From: Nocardioides sp.
GTDB taxonomy: Bacteria > Actinomycetota > Actinomycetes > Propionibacteriales > Nocardioidaceae
Reading direction: 5' to 3'
Assembly: GCF_025964975.1 (NCBI RefSeq)
Contig: NZ_JAOPXV010000116.1
Coordinates: 1-42,176, forward strand
DNA: 42,176 nt
Made by a program: the position numbers and the translations under genes. The notes beneath the pieces are model-generated. The model was not told where the DNA came from. It was given only the letters and a program-made list of their open reading frames with translations, and searched no databases. Shown here piece by piece: positions 24,034-31,955 of the stretch (position 1 is the stretch's first letter; each line of letters begins with the position of its first letter).

Positions 24034-25071
24034 TCACTGCTGGAAGCGCACCGGTTCCCCGCGGTCGAGTCGTTCTCGCTGCGGTACGACGGTGTACTTC
24101 GGGTCGTTCGCCGAGGCGATGCCCGCCTCGAAGACGCCCATGCGGGTGCTGAAGGAGCCGGCCATCAGGGCCGCCCCGGAGAGCATCGACAGCACTCGGC
24201 TGCGCCGACCGGCCAACGCCCCCACGGCACCCGCTGCCGTCATGCCGAGGCTCATCCGCATCCACCGGCCGGCCTCCCCGTGGTGAAGCGTCTCGGCCGA
24301 CAAACCCATCGACCGCTCCATGCGACGCTCGACCGCAAGCTCGACCAGGGCGCCACCGACGGCGAAGGCACGCGCCGGCCCGGACTCGTGGAGCGGCGCA
24401 CCGATGAGCCCGAGGCCGCCGGACGCTGCCGCAGCTGAGCCGCAGAAGACGAAGGGCAGCTCCTCATACGCGGAGTGCCAGGCCGGCGTCGCAGTGTCAG
24501 CCAGCAGTACGGCGGTGTAGGCCGCCACCGGCGGCGCGGTCAAGGCACCCACCAGACCAGCGGGCCGGCCCAGGGCGAGCAGCAGCCGGACGGGCCGCGT
24601 TTGCAGGCGGGTCGGCAGCATGCCGACGAGCTCCGCCATCGACGCCAACATCGCGAACGGTGCATGGAGCGACAGGATCCAGGTGCCGACCGACATCGGG
24701 GAGGTCACCTTGGCGACGCGCAGCATGTTGAGGAAGCGGCTGGGCTTGCCGAGGTCGTGCACCAGGAAGGCCGTGCTCGCCAGCAGGCTGCCCAGGGAAC
24801 CGAGCCTCGCCACCCGCCGCAGCGCGGGGCGCCCGGTGAGATCCGCCCCGGCCGCCAGCATTGAGCTGCCCGCGGCGACACCGCCGGTGAAGAGGTAGTA
24901 GGCGATGTCGTGCTCCCAAGGAGCTGCCTTGACGATCGGTCGTCCGTAGTAGGAGGTGAACTCGGCGTCCGGGACCATGACCTGCTCGGCGCCGCCCTTG
25001 CCGCCACGCCTGCTCCCCGGCCCGGCGTCGCGCTCGCGCCCTGGGCTGCCGCCGTGCTGGACCCGGGTCAT
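24034..25071 (-). CDS. NrfD/PsrC-type membrane subunit of formate dehydrogenase
   Basis: This is a 345-residue protein with AGGAGG five bases before its ATG (25069-25071), which overlaps the FeS-subunit stop (ATGA). After a polar N-terminus of about 45 residues comes the NrfD motif WEHDIAYYLFTGGVAAGSSML, followed by about eight helices (LGSLGSLLASTAFLVHDLGKP, LLALGRPAGLVGALTAPPVAA and others). NrfD proteins are the membrane anchors of molybdenum enzymes; they take electrons from the FeS subunit and pass them to quinone without haem. It is part of the fdh operon. Length and helix pattern are normal. Confidence 0.88.
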   Translation of the reverse strand: MTRVQHGGSPGRERDAGPGSRRGGKGGAEQVMVPDAEFTSYYGRPIVKAAPWEHDIAYYLFTGGVAAGSSMLAAGADLTGRPALRRVARLGSLGSLLASTAFLVHDLGKPSRFLNMLRVAKVTSPMSVGTWILSLHAPFAMLASMAELVGMLPTRLQTRPVRLLLALGRPAGLVGALTAPPVAAYTAVLLADTATPAWHSAYEELPFVFCGSAAAASGGLGLIGAPLHESGPARAFAVGGALVELAVERRMERSMGLSAETLHHGEAGRWMRMSLGMTAAGAVGALAGRRSRVLSMLSGAALMAGSFSTRMGVFEAGIASANDPKYTVVPQRERLDRGEPVRFQQ

Positions 25072-26024
25072 GGGGTCCTCCTCAGGAATGCGAGCGCTGC
25101 GCCCGCCAGCATCGCCGTCCCGGCCATCCCCGCACGACGGAACATCTGGGGCAGGTCCTTGGTCGTCACCACTGGGTCGGGCGGCAGGCCGTAGACCTCC
25201 GGCTCGTCGAGCAGCAGGAACATCGCCCCCGTGCCGCCGACGCCGTCGTCGGGGTCGTTGCCGTAGAGACGGGCGTCCATCACTCCTTGCTCATGGAGGG
25301 TCGCCACCCGGGCGCTGGCGCGTTCGCGGAGCTCCTCGACGTCGCCGTACAGAATCGACTCCGTCGGGCAGGCCTGGGCGCACGCAGGGCGCTGGTCGTC
25401 CTTCAGCCGGTCGTAGCAGAGCGTGCACTTCTGCGCGATGCCGACCTTGGGATCGCCCTCGGGGCCTCGTCGGCGATCGATGACGCCGTACGGGCACGCG
25501 GCGACGCAGTAGCCGCAGCCGTTGCAGATGTCGTCCTGCACGACGACCGTGCCGAACTCGGAACGGAACAGCGAGCCCGTGGGGCACACGTCGAGGCAGG
25601 CAGCGTGGGTGCAGTGCTTGCAGACGTCGGAGGACATCAGCCACCGGAAGTCCGGCTTCTCGTCCTCTGGCACCTCCGTCGGCGCGGCGCCCAGGGTCGG
25701 CATGCCGAGGTCGACGCTGTCGCGACCCGGGGCGTCACTGATCGTCGGCGGCAGCCCCACCGACGAACGGCCCGCGGGTTGCTCGATGAACGCGACGTGC
25801 CGCCACTGGTTGGCGTTGAGCGAGTGGCTGTTGTCGTAGCTCGTGCCGAGCATCTCGTAGAGGTTCTCCGGGACGTCGTTCCACTCCTTGCACGCCACCT
25901 CGCAGGCCTTGCAGCCGATGCAGACACTGGTGTCGGTGAAGAAGCCCTTGCGTTTCGGGGCGTCGACGTAGCCCGCGTCCGGTGCGGGGTCGAGCGGTCC
26001 GAACAGACTGTTGGCGCTGGTCAC
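25068..26024 (-). CDS. Formate dehydrogenase iron-sulfur subunit
   Basis: This is a 318-residue protein with start GTG 26022-26024; GGAGG lies five bases upstream and the start overlaps the catalytic-subunit stop (GTGA). Four Cys clusters bind four [4Fe-4S] centres: CIGCKACEVACKEW near residues 35-48, CKHCTHAACLDVCPTGSL near 135-152, CNGCGYCVAACPYG near 167-180, and CTLCYDRL with CAQACPTESI. A C-terminal hydrophobic segment (MAGTAMLAGAALAFL) may anchor it. It carries electrons from the catalytic subunit to the NrfD-like membrane subunit. The order catalytic-FeS-membrane is that of the known actinobacterial Fdh operon. Confidence 0.93.
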   Translation of the reverse strand: MTSANSLFGPLDPAPDAGYVDAPKRKGFFTDTSVCIGCKACEVACKEWNDVPENLYEMLGTSYDNSHSLNANQWRHVAFIEQPAGRSSVGLPPTISDAPGRDSVDLGMPTLGAAPTEVPEDEKPDFRWLMSSDVCKHCTHAACLDVCPTGSLFRSEFGTVVVQDDICNGCGYCVAACPYGVIDRRRGPEGDPKVGIAQKCTLCYDRLKDDQRPACAQACPTESILYGDVEELRERASARVATLHEQGVMDARLYGNDPDDGVGGTGAMFLLLDEPEVYGLPPDPVVTTKDLPQMFRRAGMAGTAMLAGAALAFLRRTP

Positions 26025-29000
26025 TGGTCCTCCCGTTGCTGCGGTGAGTGCTGGTCTGCGCCGTCCTGCGCGGCCGCGGAGCGTTGCTGGGCATCGGCCG
26101 AGGCGGTCACCACGGGACCCTCTTCGTGGTCGAGTACCCCAGCGCGCCGGGCGTACCCCTCGACGTACTCCCGAAGAGCAGGTCCGGTCGGGCGGCGACC
26201 AGGCCGGACGTCGCAGGTCCCGACCTTGCTCTCCTGGATCAGCACGTTGGGGTCGAGCGAGATGCCGAAGAGGTCGTTGGTCGAGTCACCGCTGACCAGG
26301 CCGCCCTGACCCCAGTGGTAGGGCATCCAGACCTGATGGACCGTCCGCCCCTCGACGCGCAGCGGACGCAACCGCTCAGTGACGAGCACCTTGCCCTCCA
26401 CCGCCGACCTTGCGGTGATGACATGGCACCAGCCCATGTGCTCGAGACCGCGTTCGGCGGCCAGCGCTGGCGAGACCTCGACGAACATCTCCGGCTGCAG
26501 CTCCGCGAGGTGCTCGACGTAGCGGCTCATCGCGCCGGCGGTGTGGTGCTCGGTCAGGCGGCTGGTGGTGAACACGAAGGGGAAGACCTCCGCTGCCCCG
26601 GGCTCGCGCGGGTCCGGGTTCAGGGGGTTGTCGGAGCGGCGGTACTCCTTGCGCGTCGGGTTGCCCTGCTGGCCGTGGAGGAGGTTGCGGAACGGCGACT
26701 CCACGGGCTCGTAGTGGGTCGGCATCGGACCGTCGATCAGTCCCTGCGGTGCGTACAGCGCGCCCTTGCCGTCGCCCTGCATGATGAACGGGTCGATGCC
26801 CTCGATGGCCGCGACGCCGTCCGACCCCTCGGGTGCGCGGTAGGACGGCGGCTTCTTCTTCTCGAAGTCGGGGACGTCGTGCCCTGTCCACTCCTGTGCG
26901 TCCTCGTCCCACCAGACATAGGCCTTGCGCTCGCTCCACGGCCGGCCCTGTGGGTCGGCGGAGGCGCGGTTGTAGAGCAGCCGGCGGTTCATAGGCCAGG
27001 CCCAGCCCCATTCCGGGGCGACCTCGGACTGCTCGTGGCGCGACTTCCTTCGCGCCGCCTGGTTCACGCCATCGGCGTAGACGCCGGAGTAGATCCAGCA
27101 CCCGCCGAGTGTGGAGCCGTCGTCCTTCATCTCCCCGAAGCCCGACAGCAGGCGGCCGGTGGCGACCTCGTAGCCGTTGATCTCCTTGAGGACGGCCTCC
27201 GCGCTGGGCTCGCCCCATCCCGACGACGCCGCCTCACCGTGGAGCGGGTAGTCCCACGCCAGGTCGAGCAACGGCCGGTCGCGCTCGTCGCTCGAGCCGG
27301 CCAGACTCTCACGCATCATCCGGCCGAGGTGGTAGAAGAACCACAGCTCGGAGCGGGCGTCGCCCGGCGGCTCGACGGCCTTCTCGCGCCACTGCAGCAT
27401 GCGTTGCGTCTGGGTGAAGGTACCTTCCTTCTCGACGTGCGAGGCGGCCGGGAAGAGGAAGACCTCGGTCCGGCACTCCTCAGGCACGATCTCGCCGGTC
27501 TGCACCTCTGGGGAGTCCTTCCAGAACGTCGCGCTCTCGATCTCGAAGAGGTCGCGCACCACGAGCCAGTCGAGGTTCGCCATGCCGAGGCGCTGGGCGC
27601 GGCCGTGGGCGGAGCCGACGGCGGGGTTCTGGCCGACGAGGAAGTAGCCCTGCACCTTGCCGTCGATCATGTCGAGCACGGTCCGGTAGGTGCCGTGATC
27701 GCCGGTGATCTTCGGCAGGTAGTCGAAGCAGTAGTCGTTCTCGGCCGTCGCCGCATCGCCCCAGTAGGCCTTCAGCAGGTTGATGCCGTACGCCCCTGCG
27801 TTGGCCCAGAAGCCTTTGCTGCCGGGGTTCCGGACGCCGTCGATCCAGTCGCTCAGGGTCTGGTGGCTGGCCGCGTTGGGCATCGGGAGGTAGCCGGGAA
27901 GGAGGTTGAAGAGCGTCGGGATGTCGGTGGAGCCCTGGATGCTGGCGTGGCCGCGCAACGCCATGATTCCGCCGCCGGGGCGCCCCATGTTGCCGAGCAG
28001 CAGCTGGAGGATCGCCCCGGCGCGGATGTACTGCACGCCGACGCTGTGCTGGGTCCAGCCGACGCTGTAGACGAGCGCGGTGGTGCGCTCGCGGCCGGAG
28101 TTCTCCGTCCACGCGCGGCAGACCTCGAGGAAGTCCTCCTGCGAGACGCCGCAGATCTGCTCGACGACCTCGGGGGTGTAGCGGGCGTAATGCCGCTTGA
28201 GCACCTGGAAGACGCACATCGGATGCTGCAGCGTCTCGTCGCGGGGCGGGTGGCTGCCGACCTGCATGCCGTGCGCCTCGTTCTGCATGCCGGCGGCGGT
28301 GTCGCGCTGCTCCGCGGTGTCGCCGGCGTCGTCAGCCTGGGCCTGACCGAGCTCGCCGTCCTGGTCCTCCTGGGCGAACTGCCAGCTCGTGGGGTCGTAC
28401 GTCCTCGTCTCGGGGTCGAACCCGGAGAACAGGCCGTCGAGCCCGTCGACGTCCTCGAACTTGTCGCTGACGATGTTGGCCGCGTTGGTGTAGTTGACGA
28501 CGTACTCGCGGAAGTCGAGCTCGTTCTGCAGGACGTGGTTGATGATCCCGCCGAGGAACGCGATGTCGCTGCCGACGCGGATGGGCACGTGCTGGTGCGC
28601 GAGCGCGCTCGTTCGCGTGAACCGCGGGTCGACGTGGATGATCCGTGCGCCCCGCTTCTTCGCCTCCATCACCCACTGGAAGCCCACCGGGTGGGCCTCA
28701 GCCATGTTGGAGCCCTGGATGACGATGCAGTCAGCGTTGGCCAGGTCCTGCTGGAACCCGGTGGCGCCGCCGCGTCCGAAGCTGGTCCCCAGACCGGGGA
28801 CGGTGGCGGAGTGTCAAATACGCGCCTGGTTCTCGATCTGGATGGCGCCCATCGCGGTGAAGAGCTTCTTGATGAGGTAGTTCTCCTCGTTGTCCAGCGT
28901 GGCGCCGCCCAGGCTCGCGATCCCCATCGTCCGCCGCACCTTGCGGCCGTGCTCGTCGATGTCCTGCCAGCTGTCCTTGCGCGACTTCAGCACCCGGTCG

Positions 29001-29383
29001 GCGACCATCTCCATCGCGGTGTGGAGCTCGAGGTCCTGCCACTCGGTGGCGTACGGCGCCCGGTAGCGGACCTTCGTCTGGCGCAGGTCGCTCGTCACGA
29101 GGTTCTTGCTCGCCGAGCCCTTGGGGCACAACCGGCCGCGGTTGACCGGGCTCTCGGGGTTGCCCTCGATCTGGACGACCTTCTCGTCCTTGACGAACAC
29201 CTTTTGCGCACATCCCACGGCGCAGTAGGGGCACACGCTGTGCGCGACCCGGTCGGCACCCGTCGTGCGAGGCACGATGTCGTCCGTACGCCGCGAGCGG
29301 ACCGCTGCACCTCGGCCGAGGACGTCACCGGCGGTGAACTGGCGCAGGAGCGGCCACGGGAGGAAAGATCGCGATCCTGTCAT
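26021..29383 (-). CDS. fdhA: Selenocysteine-containing formate dehydrogenase catalytic subunit
   Basis: This is one gene read through an in-frame TGA: ATG 29381-29383 (AGGAG upstream), Sec at codon 190 (TGA at 28814-28816), stop at 26021; total 1120 residues. The N-terminal [4Fe-4S] site has C51xxC54xxxC58 and RGRLCPKGSAS. The active-site context is NQARI-Sec-HSATVPGLG, the classical formate dehydrogenase xRxUH motif, in which Sec coordinates Mo/W. Molybdopterin-binding motifs follow: NADCIVIQGSNMAEAHPVGF, VDPRFTRTSA, NMGRPGGGIMALRGHASIQG and, near the C-terminus, VWMPYHWGQGG. A hydrophilic Asp/Gln/Gly-rich insert lies about 310 residues in. It oxidises formate to CO2. No Tat signal is seen. 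The insertion machinery (selD, tRNA-Sec, selA, selB) lies directly upstream. An annotation splitting it at 28705 or 28814 would be wrong. Confidence 0.93.
28785..28816 (-). promoter_or_regulatory. Bacterial SECIS element with its UGA codon
   Basis: On the minus strand TGA (28816-28814) is followed after 12 bases by the hairpin GTCCCC-GGTCT-GGGGAC (28801-28785): a perfect 6-bp stem and five-base loop. Bacterial SECIS elements sit immediately 3' of the UGA inside the coding frame, and the E. coli fdhF element has a GGUCU-containing apical loop recognised by SelB; the loop here is the same. The spacing also agrees. It codes in frame for the residues after Sec. Confidence 0.85.
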
Positions 29384-29453
29384 GCCGGACTCCTGGGGGT
29401 GCGCTGCAGACGACGCTCACGACCCTAGGGACGTCCGAGCCGCCTCATCCACC

Positions 29454-29463
29454 CCCCATGGGG
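29454..29463. promoter_or_regulatory. Palindrome between selD and the formate dehydrogenase gene
   Basis: CCCCATGGGG is a perfect 10-base palindrome, extended to CACCCCCCATGGGGTG with a 2-base asymmetry. It lies in the 90-base spacer between selD and the fdh catalytic gene. It could be a regulator site for the fdh operon or a weak stem after selD; there is no T-run to support a terminator. The function is unknown. Confidence 0.3.
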
Positions 29464-29473
29464 TGAAGGCGCG

Positions 29474-30475
29474 TCAGCGGACCAGGACGGTGTGCTCCCC
29501 CTGCGCGACCACCTCACCGATGACGGGGTGGCCCGGAAGCTCGCCGACGACCAGGAGTCCGCCAGACGTCTGGGCATCGGCCAGCAGCAACAGCTCGTCG
29601 TCACTGACTCCGGCTTCGACGTGTGGGCGGACCCAGTCCAGGTTGCGCCGACTGCCGCCCGGCACGAACCCGTCGGCGAAGGATGACCGTGCGCCCTCGA
29701 TGTAGTGAACGGCAGAGGCGTCGATGACCGCGCTCGTCCCACTGGCGCGCATCATCTTCATCAGATGTCCGAGGAGCCCGAACCCGGTGACGTCCGTGGC
29801 CGCGCGCACCCCCGCCTCCAGGGCCGCGCGACTGGCGCGGTCGTTGAGGGTCGTCATCACGGCAACGGCTTCCTCGAACCACTCCCCCGTGGCCTTGTGC
29901 CGGTTGTTCAGGACGCCGAGCCCGAGGGGCTTGGTCAGGGTGAGCGGGGTGCCGGGCGCGGCCGCGTCGTTGCGGAGGAGCCGCTCGGGATCGGCGAGCC
30001 CGGTGACCGCGAGGCCGTACTTGGGCTCCGGGTCGTCGATGCTGTGGCCGCCCGCGAGGAACGCCCCCGCCTCGGCGCAGGCATCGTCCCCGCCACGAAG
30101 CACCTCAGCCGCCACGTCGAAGGGGATCCGGTCGCGGGGCCATCCGAGCAGGTTGACGGCGACGACCGGCGTGCCACCCATGGCATAGACGTCCGACATC
30201 GCGTTGGCTGCAGCGATCCGGCCGAAGGTGTAGGCGTCGTCGACGACGGGCGTGAAGAAGTCGGCTGTCGCGATCACCGCGCGTCCCGTGCCGTCCTCGG
30301 CTGGGTGGATTCGCACGACGGCTGCGTCGTCGCCGTGGTCGAGACCCACCAGCAGGTCACCGCCGGCTCGGCCACGGCCGAGCGAGCCCAACACCCGTTC
30401 GAGCTCACCGGGCGGCACCTTGCAGGCGCACCCGCCGCCAGCGGCGTACTGGGTCAGCCTTAGGGGGGAGTTCAT
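29474..30475 (-). CDS. selD: Selenide, water dikinase
   Basis: This is a 333-residue protein with ATG 30473-30475. The N-terminal loop GGGCACKVPP supplies the reactive Cys (Cys, not Sec, in this copy) and the invariant Lys. The ATP/Mg sites follow: GLDHGDDAAVVRI, IATADFFTPVVDDAYTFGRI, AAANAMSDVYAMGG and GGHSIDDPEPKYGLAVTG. The C-terminal domain has DVTGFGLLGHLMKM and LLADAQTSGGLLV. The enzyme makes selenophosphate from selenide and ATP, the selenium donor for SelA. It ends 90 bases before the formate dehydrogenase gene on the same strand and diverges from tRNA-Sec, with only 29 bases between. The Shine-Dalgarno sequence is weak, so short-leader or leaderless translation is possible. Confidence 0.93.
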   Translation of the reverse strand: MNSPLRLTQYAAGGGCACKVPPGELERVLGSLGRGRAGGDLLVGLDHGDDAAVVRIHPAEDGTGRAVIATADFFTPVVDDAYTFGRIAAANAMSDVYAMGGTPVVAVNLLGWPRDRIPFDVAAEVLRGGDDACAEAGAFLAGGHSIDDPEPKYGLAVTGLADPERLLRNDAAAPGTPLTLTKPLGLGVLNNRHKATGEWFEEAVAVMTTLNDRASRAALEAGVRAATDVTGFGLLGHLMKMMRASGTSAVIDASAVHYIEGARSSFADGFVPGGSRRNLDWVRPHVEAGVSDDELLLLADAQTSGGLLVVGELPGHPVIGEVVAQGEHTVLVR

Positions 30476-30504
30476 GCCGCCAATCTATGACTAGAGTCCA
30501 GCGC

Positions 30505-30599
30505 GGAGGCGGTTCTCGTCTGGTGACGGACGCGGTCCTCAAAACCGTCGTGGCCCAGCACCTGGGCCAGGCGGGTTCGATTCCCGTCCGCCTCCGCCA
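30505..30599 (+). tRNA. selC: Selenocysteine tRNA (anticodon TCA)
   Basis: A 95-base tRNA with an 8-bp acceptor (GGAGGCGG at 30505-30512, CCGCCTCC at 30588-30595), discriminator G and encoded CCA (30597-30599). The anticodon loop is CCTCAAA with anticodon TCA, which reads UGA. A long variable arm forms the stem TGGCCCAG/CTGGGCCA, and the T arm is GCGGG-TTCGATT-CCCGT. The long acceptor, long variable arm and TCA anticodon together are specific for tRNA-Sec. selA begins 21 bases later, so the tRNA is probably processed from a selC-selA-selB transcript. A TAGAGT at 30492-30497 may be its -10 box. Confidence 0.95.
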
Positions 30600-30620
30600 G
30601 ACGTCTCGCAGGAGGATGGG

Positions 30621-31955
30621 GTGCCGGATCCGAGGCGGAGCACTCCGCGCACTGACACCGTGCTGGCGGACCCGAGGTTGCGGCAGGCCTCCGACAGACT
30701 CGGGTCCGCACTCGTCAAGGCGGTCGTGGCCGACGCGCTCGACCGGTGCCGGGCCGGGCTGGTCCCTCCCGGCTCGGTGGCCGATGCGGCCGTGGCAGCG
30801 CTACCGGCAACGGCCACCACCCTGCGGCGGGTCATCAACGCCACCGGCGTGCTGGTGCACACCAACCTGGGCAGGGCCCCGTTGTCCGCGGCGGCGACAG
30901 ATGCTGTGCGTATGGCGGCAGGTGCCTCCGACGTCGAGCTGGACCTTGTCACCGGGCGGCGGGGACGACGGGGCGAGGGCGCCCTGACCGCGTTGCAGGC
31001 ACGGGTGCCGAAAGCAGGGGGCGTGCACGTCGTGAACAACGGGGCGGCGGCGCTGTCCTTGGTGACCATGGTGCTCACGCGTCGGCCGACCGGTGCAGGC
31101 GGCACCGTCGTCATCGCCCGCGGCGAGCTGGTGGAGATCGGCGACGGCTTCCGGATCCCCGAGCTGCTGGAGTCGGTCGGCGCACGGCTGCGTGAGGTCG
31201 GGACCACCAACCGCGTCCGGCTGGAGGACTACGCCAGCGCCCTCGACGAGGACACAGCCTTCGTCCTCAAGGTGCATCCGTCCAACTTCACCGTCACCGG
31301 GTTCACCTCCTCCGTGCCTGTCTCCGAGCTGGCCCGCCTAGGCGTGCCTGTGGTCGTCGACATCGGGTCCGGTCTGCTGGCACCACACCCGCGGCTGCCC
31401 GCCGAGCCCGATGCAGCGACTGCGCTGAGGGACGGCGCTTCGCTGGTGACGGCCTCGGGCGACAAGCTGCTCGGCGGACCGCAGTGCGGCCTGCTGCTGG
31501 GCAACGCCGAGCTGGTCGAGCGCCTTCGCCGCGATCCATTCGCTCGTGCGCTGCGCGTCGACAAGCTCACCCTGGCCGCGCTCGAGGCGACCCTCATCGG
31601 GCCCGAGTCACCCGTGGCCGTCGCCCTGGGACGCCGCGTCGAAGCGCTGCGTGTCCGCGCCCATGACCTCACCGATGCGCTCCCGCCCGAGCTGCGAGCG
31701 GAGGTGGTCGACTCGGACGGAGCCGTCGGTGGCGGCGGCGCCCCGGGCGTCACGCTGCCCAGCTGTGCAGTGGCGCTGCCCGCACGCCTCGCAACCGCGT
31801 TGCGCGCCGGCGATCCGCCGGTGGTGGGTCGGATCATGGAGGGCCGGTTGCTGCTCGACCTGTTCGCAGTGGCTCCGGAGGAGGACGCCGACCTGGTCGC
31901 TGCCCTGACCGCGGCCACCATTGCAGGTCGCGCCAACGGCTCCGGTCCGACCTGA
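30621..31955 (+). CDS. selA: L-seryl-tRNA(Sec) selenium transferase
   Basis: This is a 444-residue protein with start GTG 30621 and AGGAGG five bases upstream. The family motifs are VINATGVLVHTNLGRAPLS near residues 70-88, AVHVVNN-type cofactor region (GGVHVVNNGAAAL), REVGTTNRVRLEDY, VHPSNFTVTGF and VVDIGSGLL. The PLP-binding Lys282 is in ASGDKLLGGPQCGLLLG. SelA forms a decamer that converts Ser-tRNA(Sec) to Sec-tRNA(Sec) with selenophosphate. The stop TGA shares one base with the ATG of selB (31955), showing tight coupling. It lies directly after tRNA-Sec. Confidence 0.95.
   Translation: MPDPRRSTPRTDTVLADPRLRQASDRLGSALVKAVVADALDRCRAGLVPPGSVADAAVAALPATATTLRRVINATGVLVHTNLGRAPLSAAATDAVRMAAGASDVELDLVTGRRGRRGEGALTALQARVPKAGGVHVVNNGAAALSLVTMVLTRRPTGAGGTVVIARGELVEIGDGFRIPELLESVGARLREVGTTNRVRLEDYASALDEDTAFVLKVHPSNFTVTGFTSSVPVSELARLGVPVVVDIGSGLLAPHPRLPAEPDAATALRDGASLVTASGDKLLGGPQCGLLLGNAELVERLRRDPFARALRVDKLTLAALEATLIGPESPVAVALGRRVEALRVRAHDLTDALPPELRAEVVDSDGAVGGGGAPGVTLPSCAVALPARLATALRAGDPPVVGRIMEGRLLLDLFAVAPEEDADLVAALTAATIAGRANGSGPT

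Noticed and set aside
22545-24152. Long plus-strand open frame of 535 codons opposite the OFA transporter
   Set aside because: Low-complexity Asp/Arg/Glu-rich antisense translation without membrane or domain features; the minus-strand transporter is clear.
28021-28705. Start of the formate dehydrogenase at Met 28705
   Set aside because: This Met is only the first one after the Sec codon; the homologous protein clearly begins at 29383 and reads through the UGA.
26048-29428. Very long plus-strand open frame (over 1100 codons) opposite the formate dehydrogenase
   Set aside because: It is an antisense shadow caused by high GC and codon bias of the minus-strand gene; it has no recognisable domain, and the minus strand carries the full catalytic motif set.
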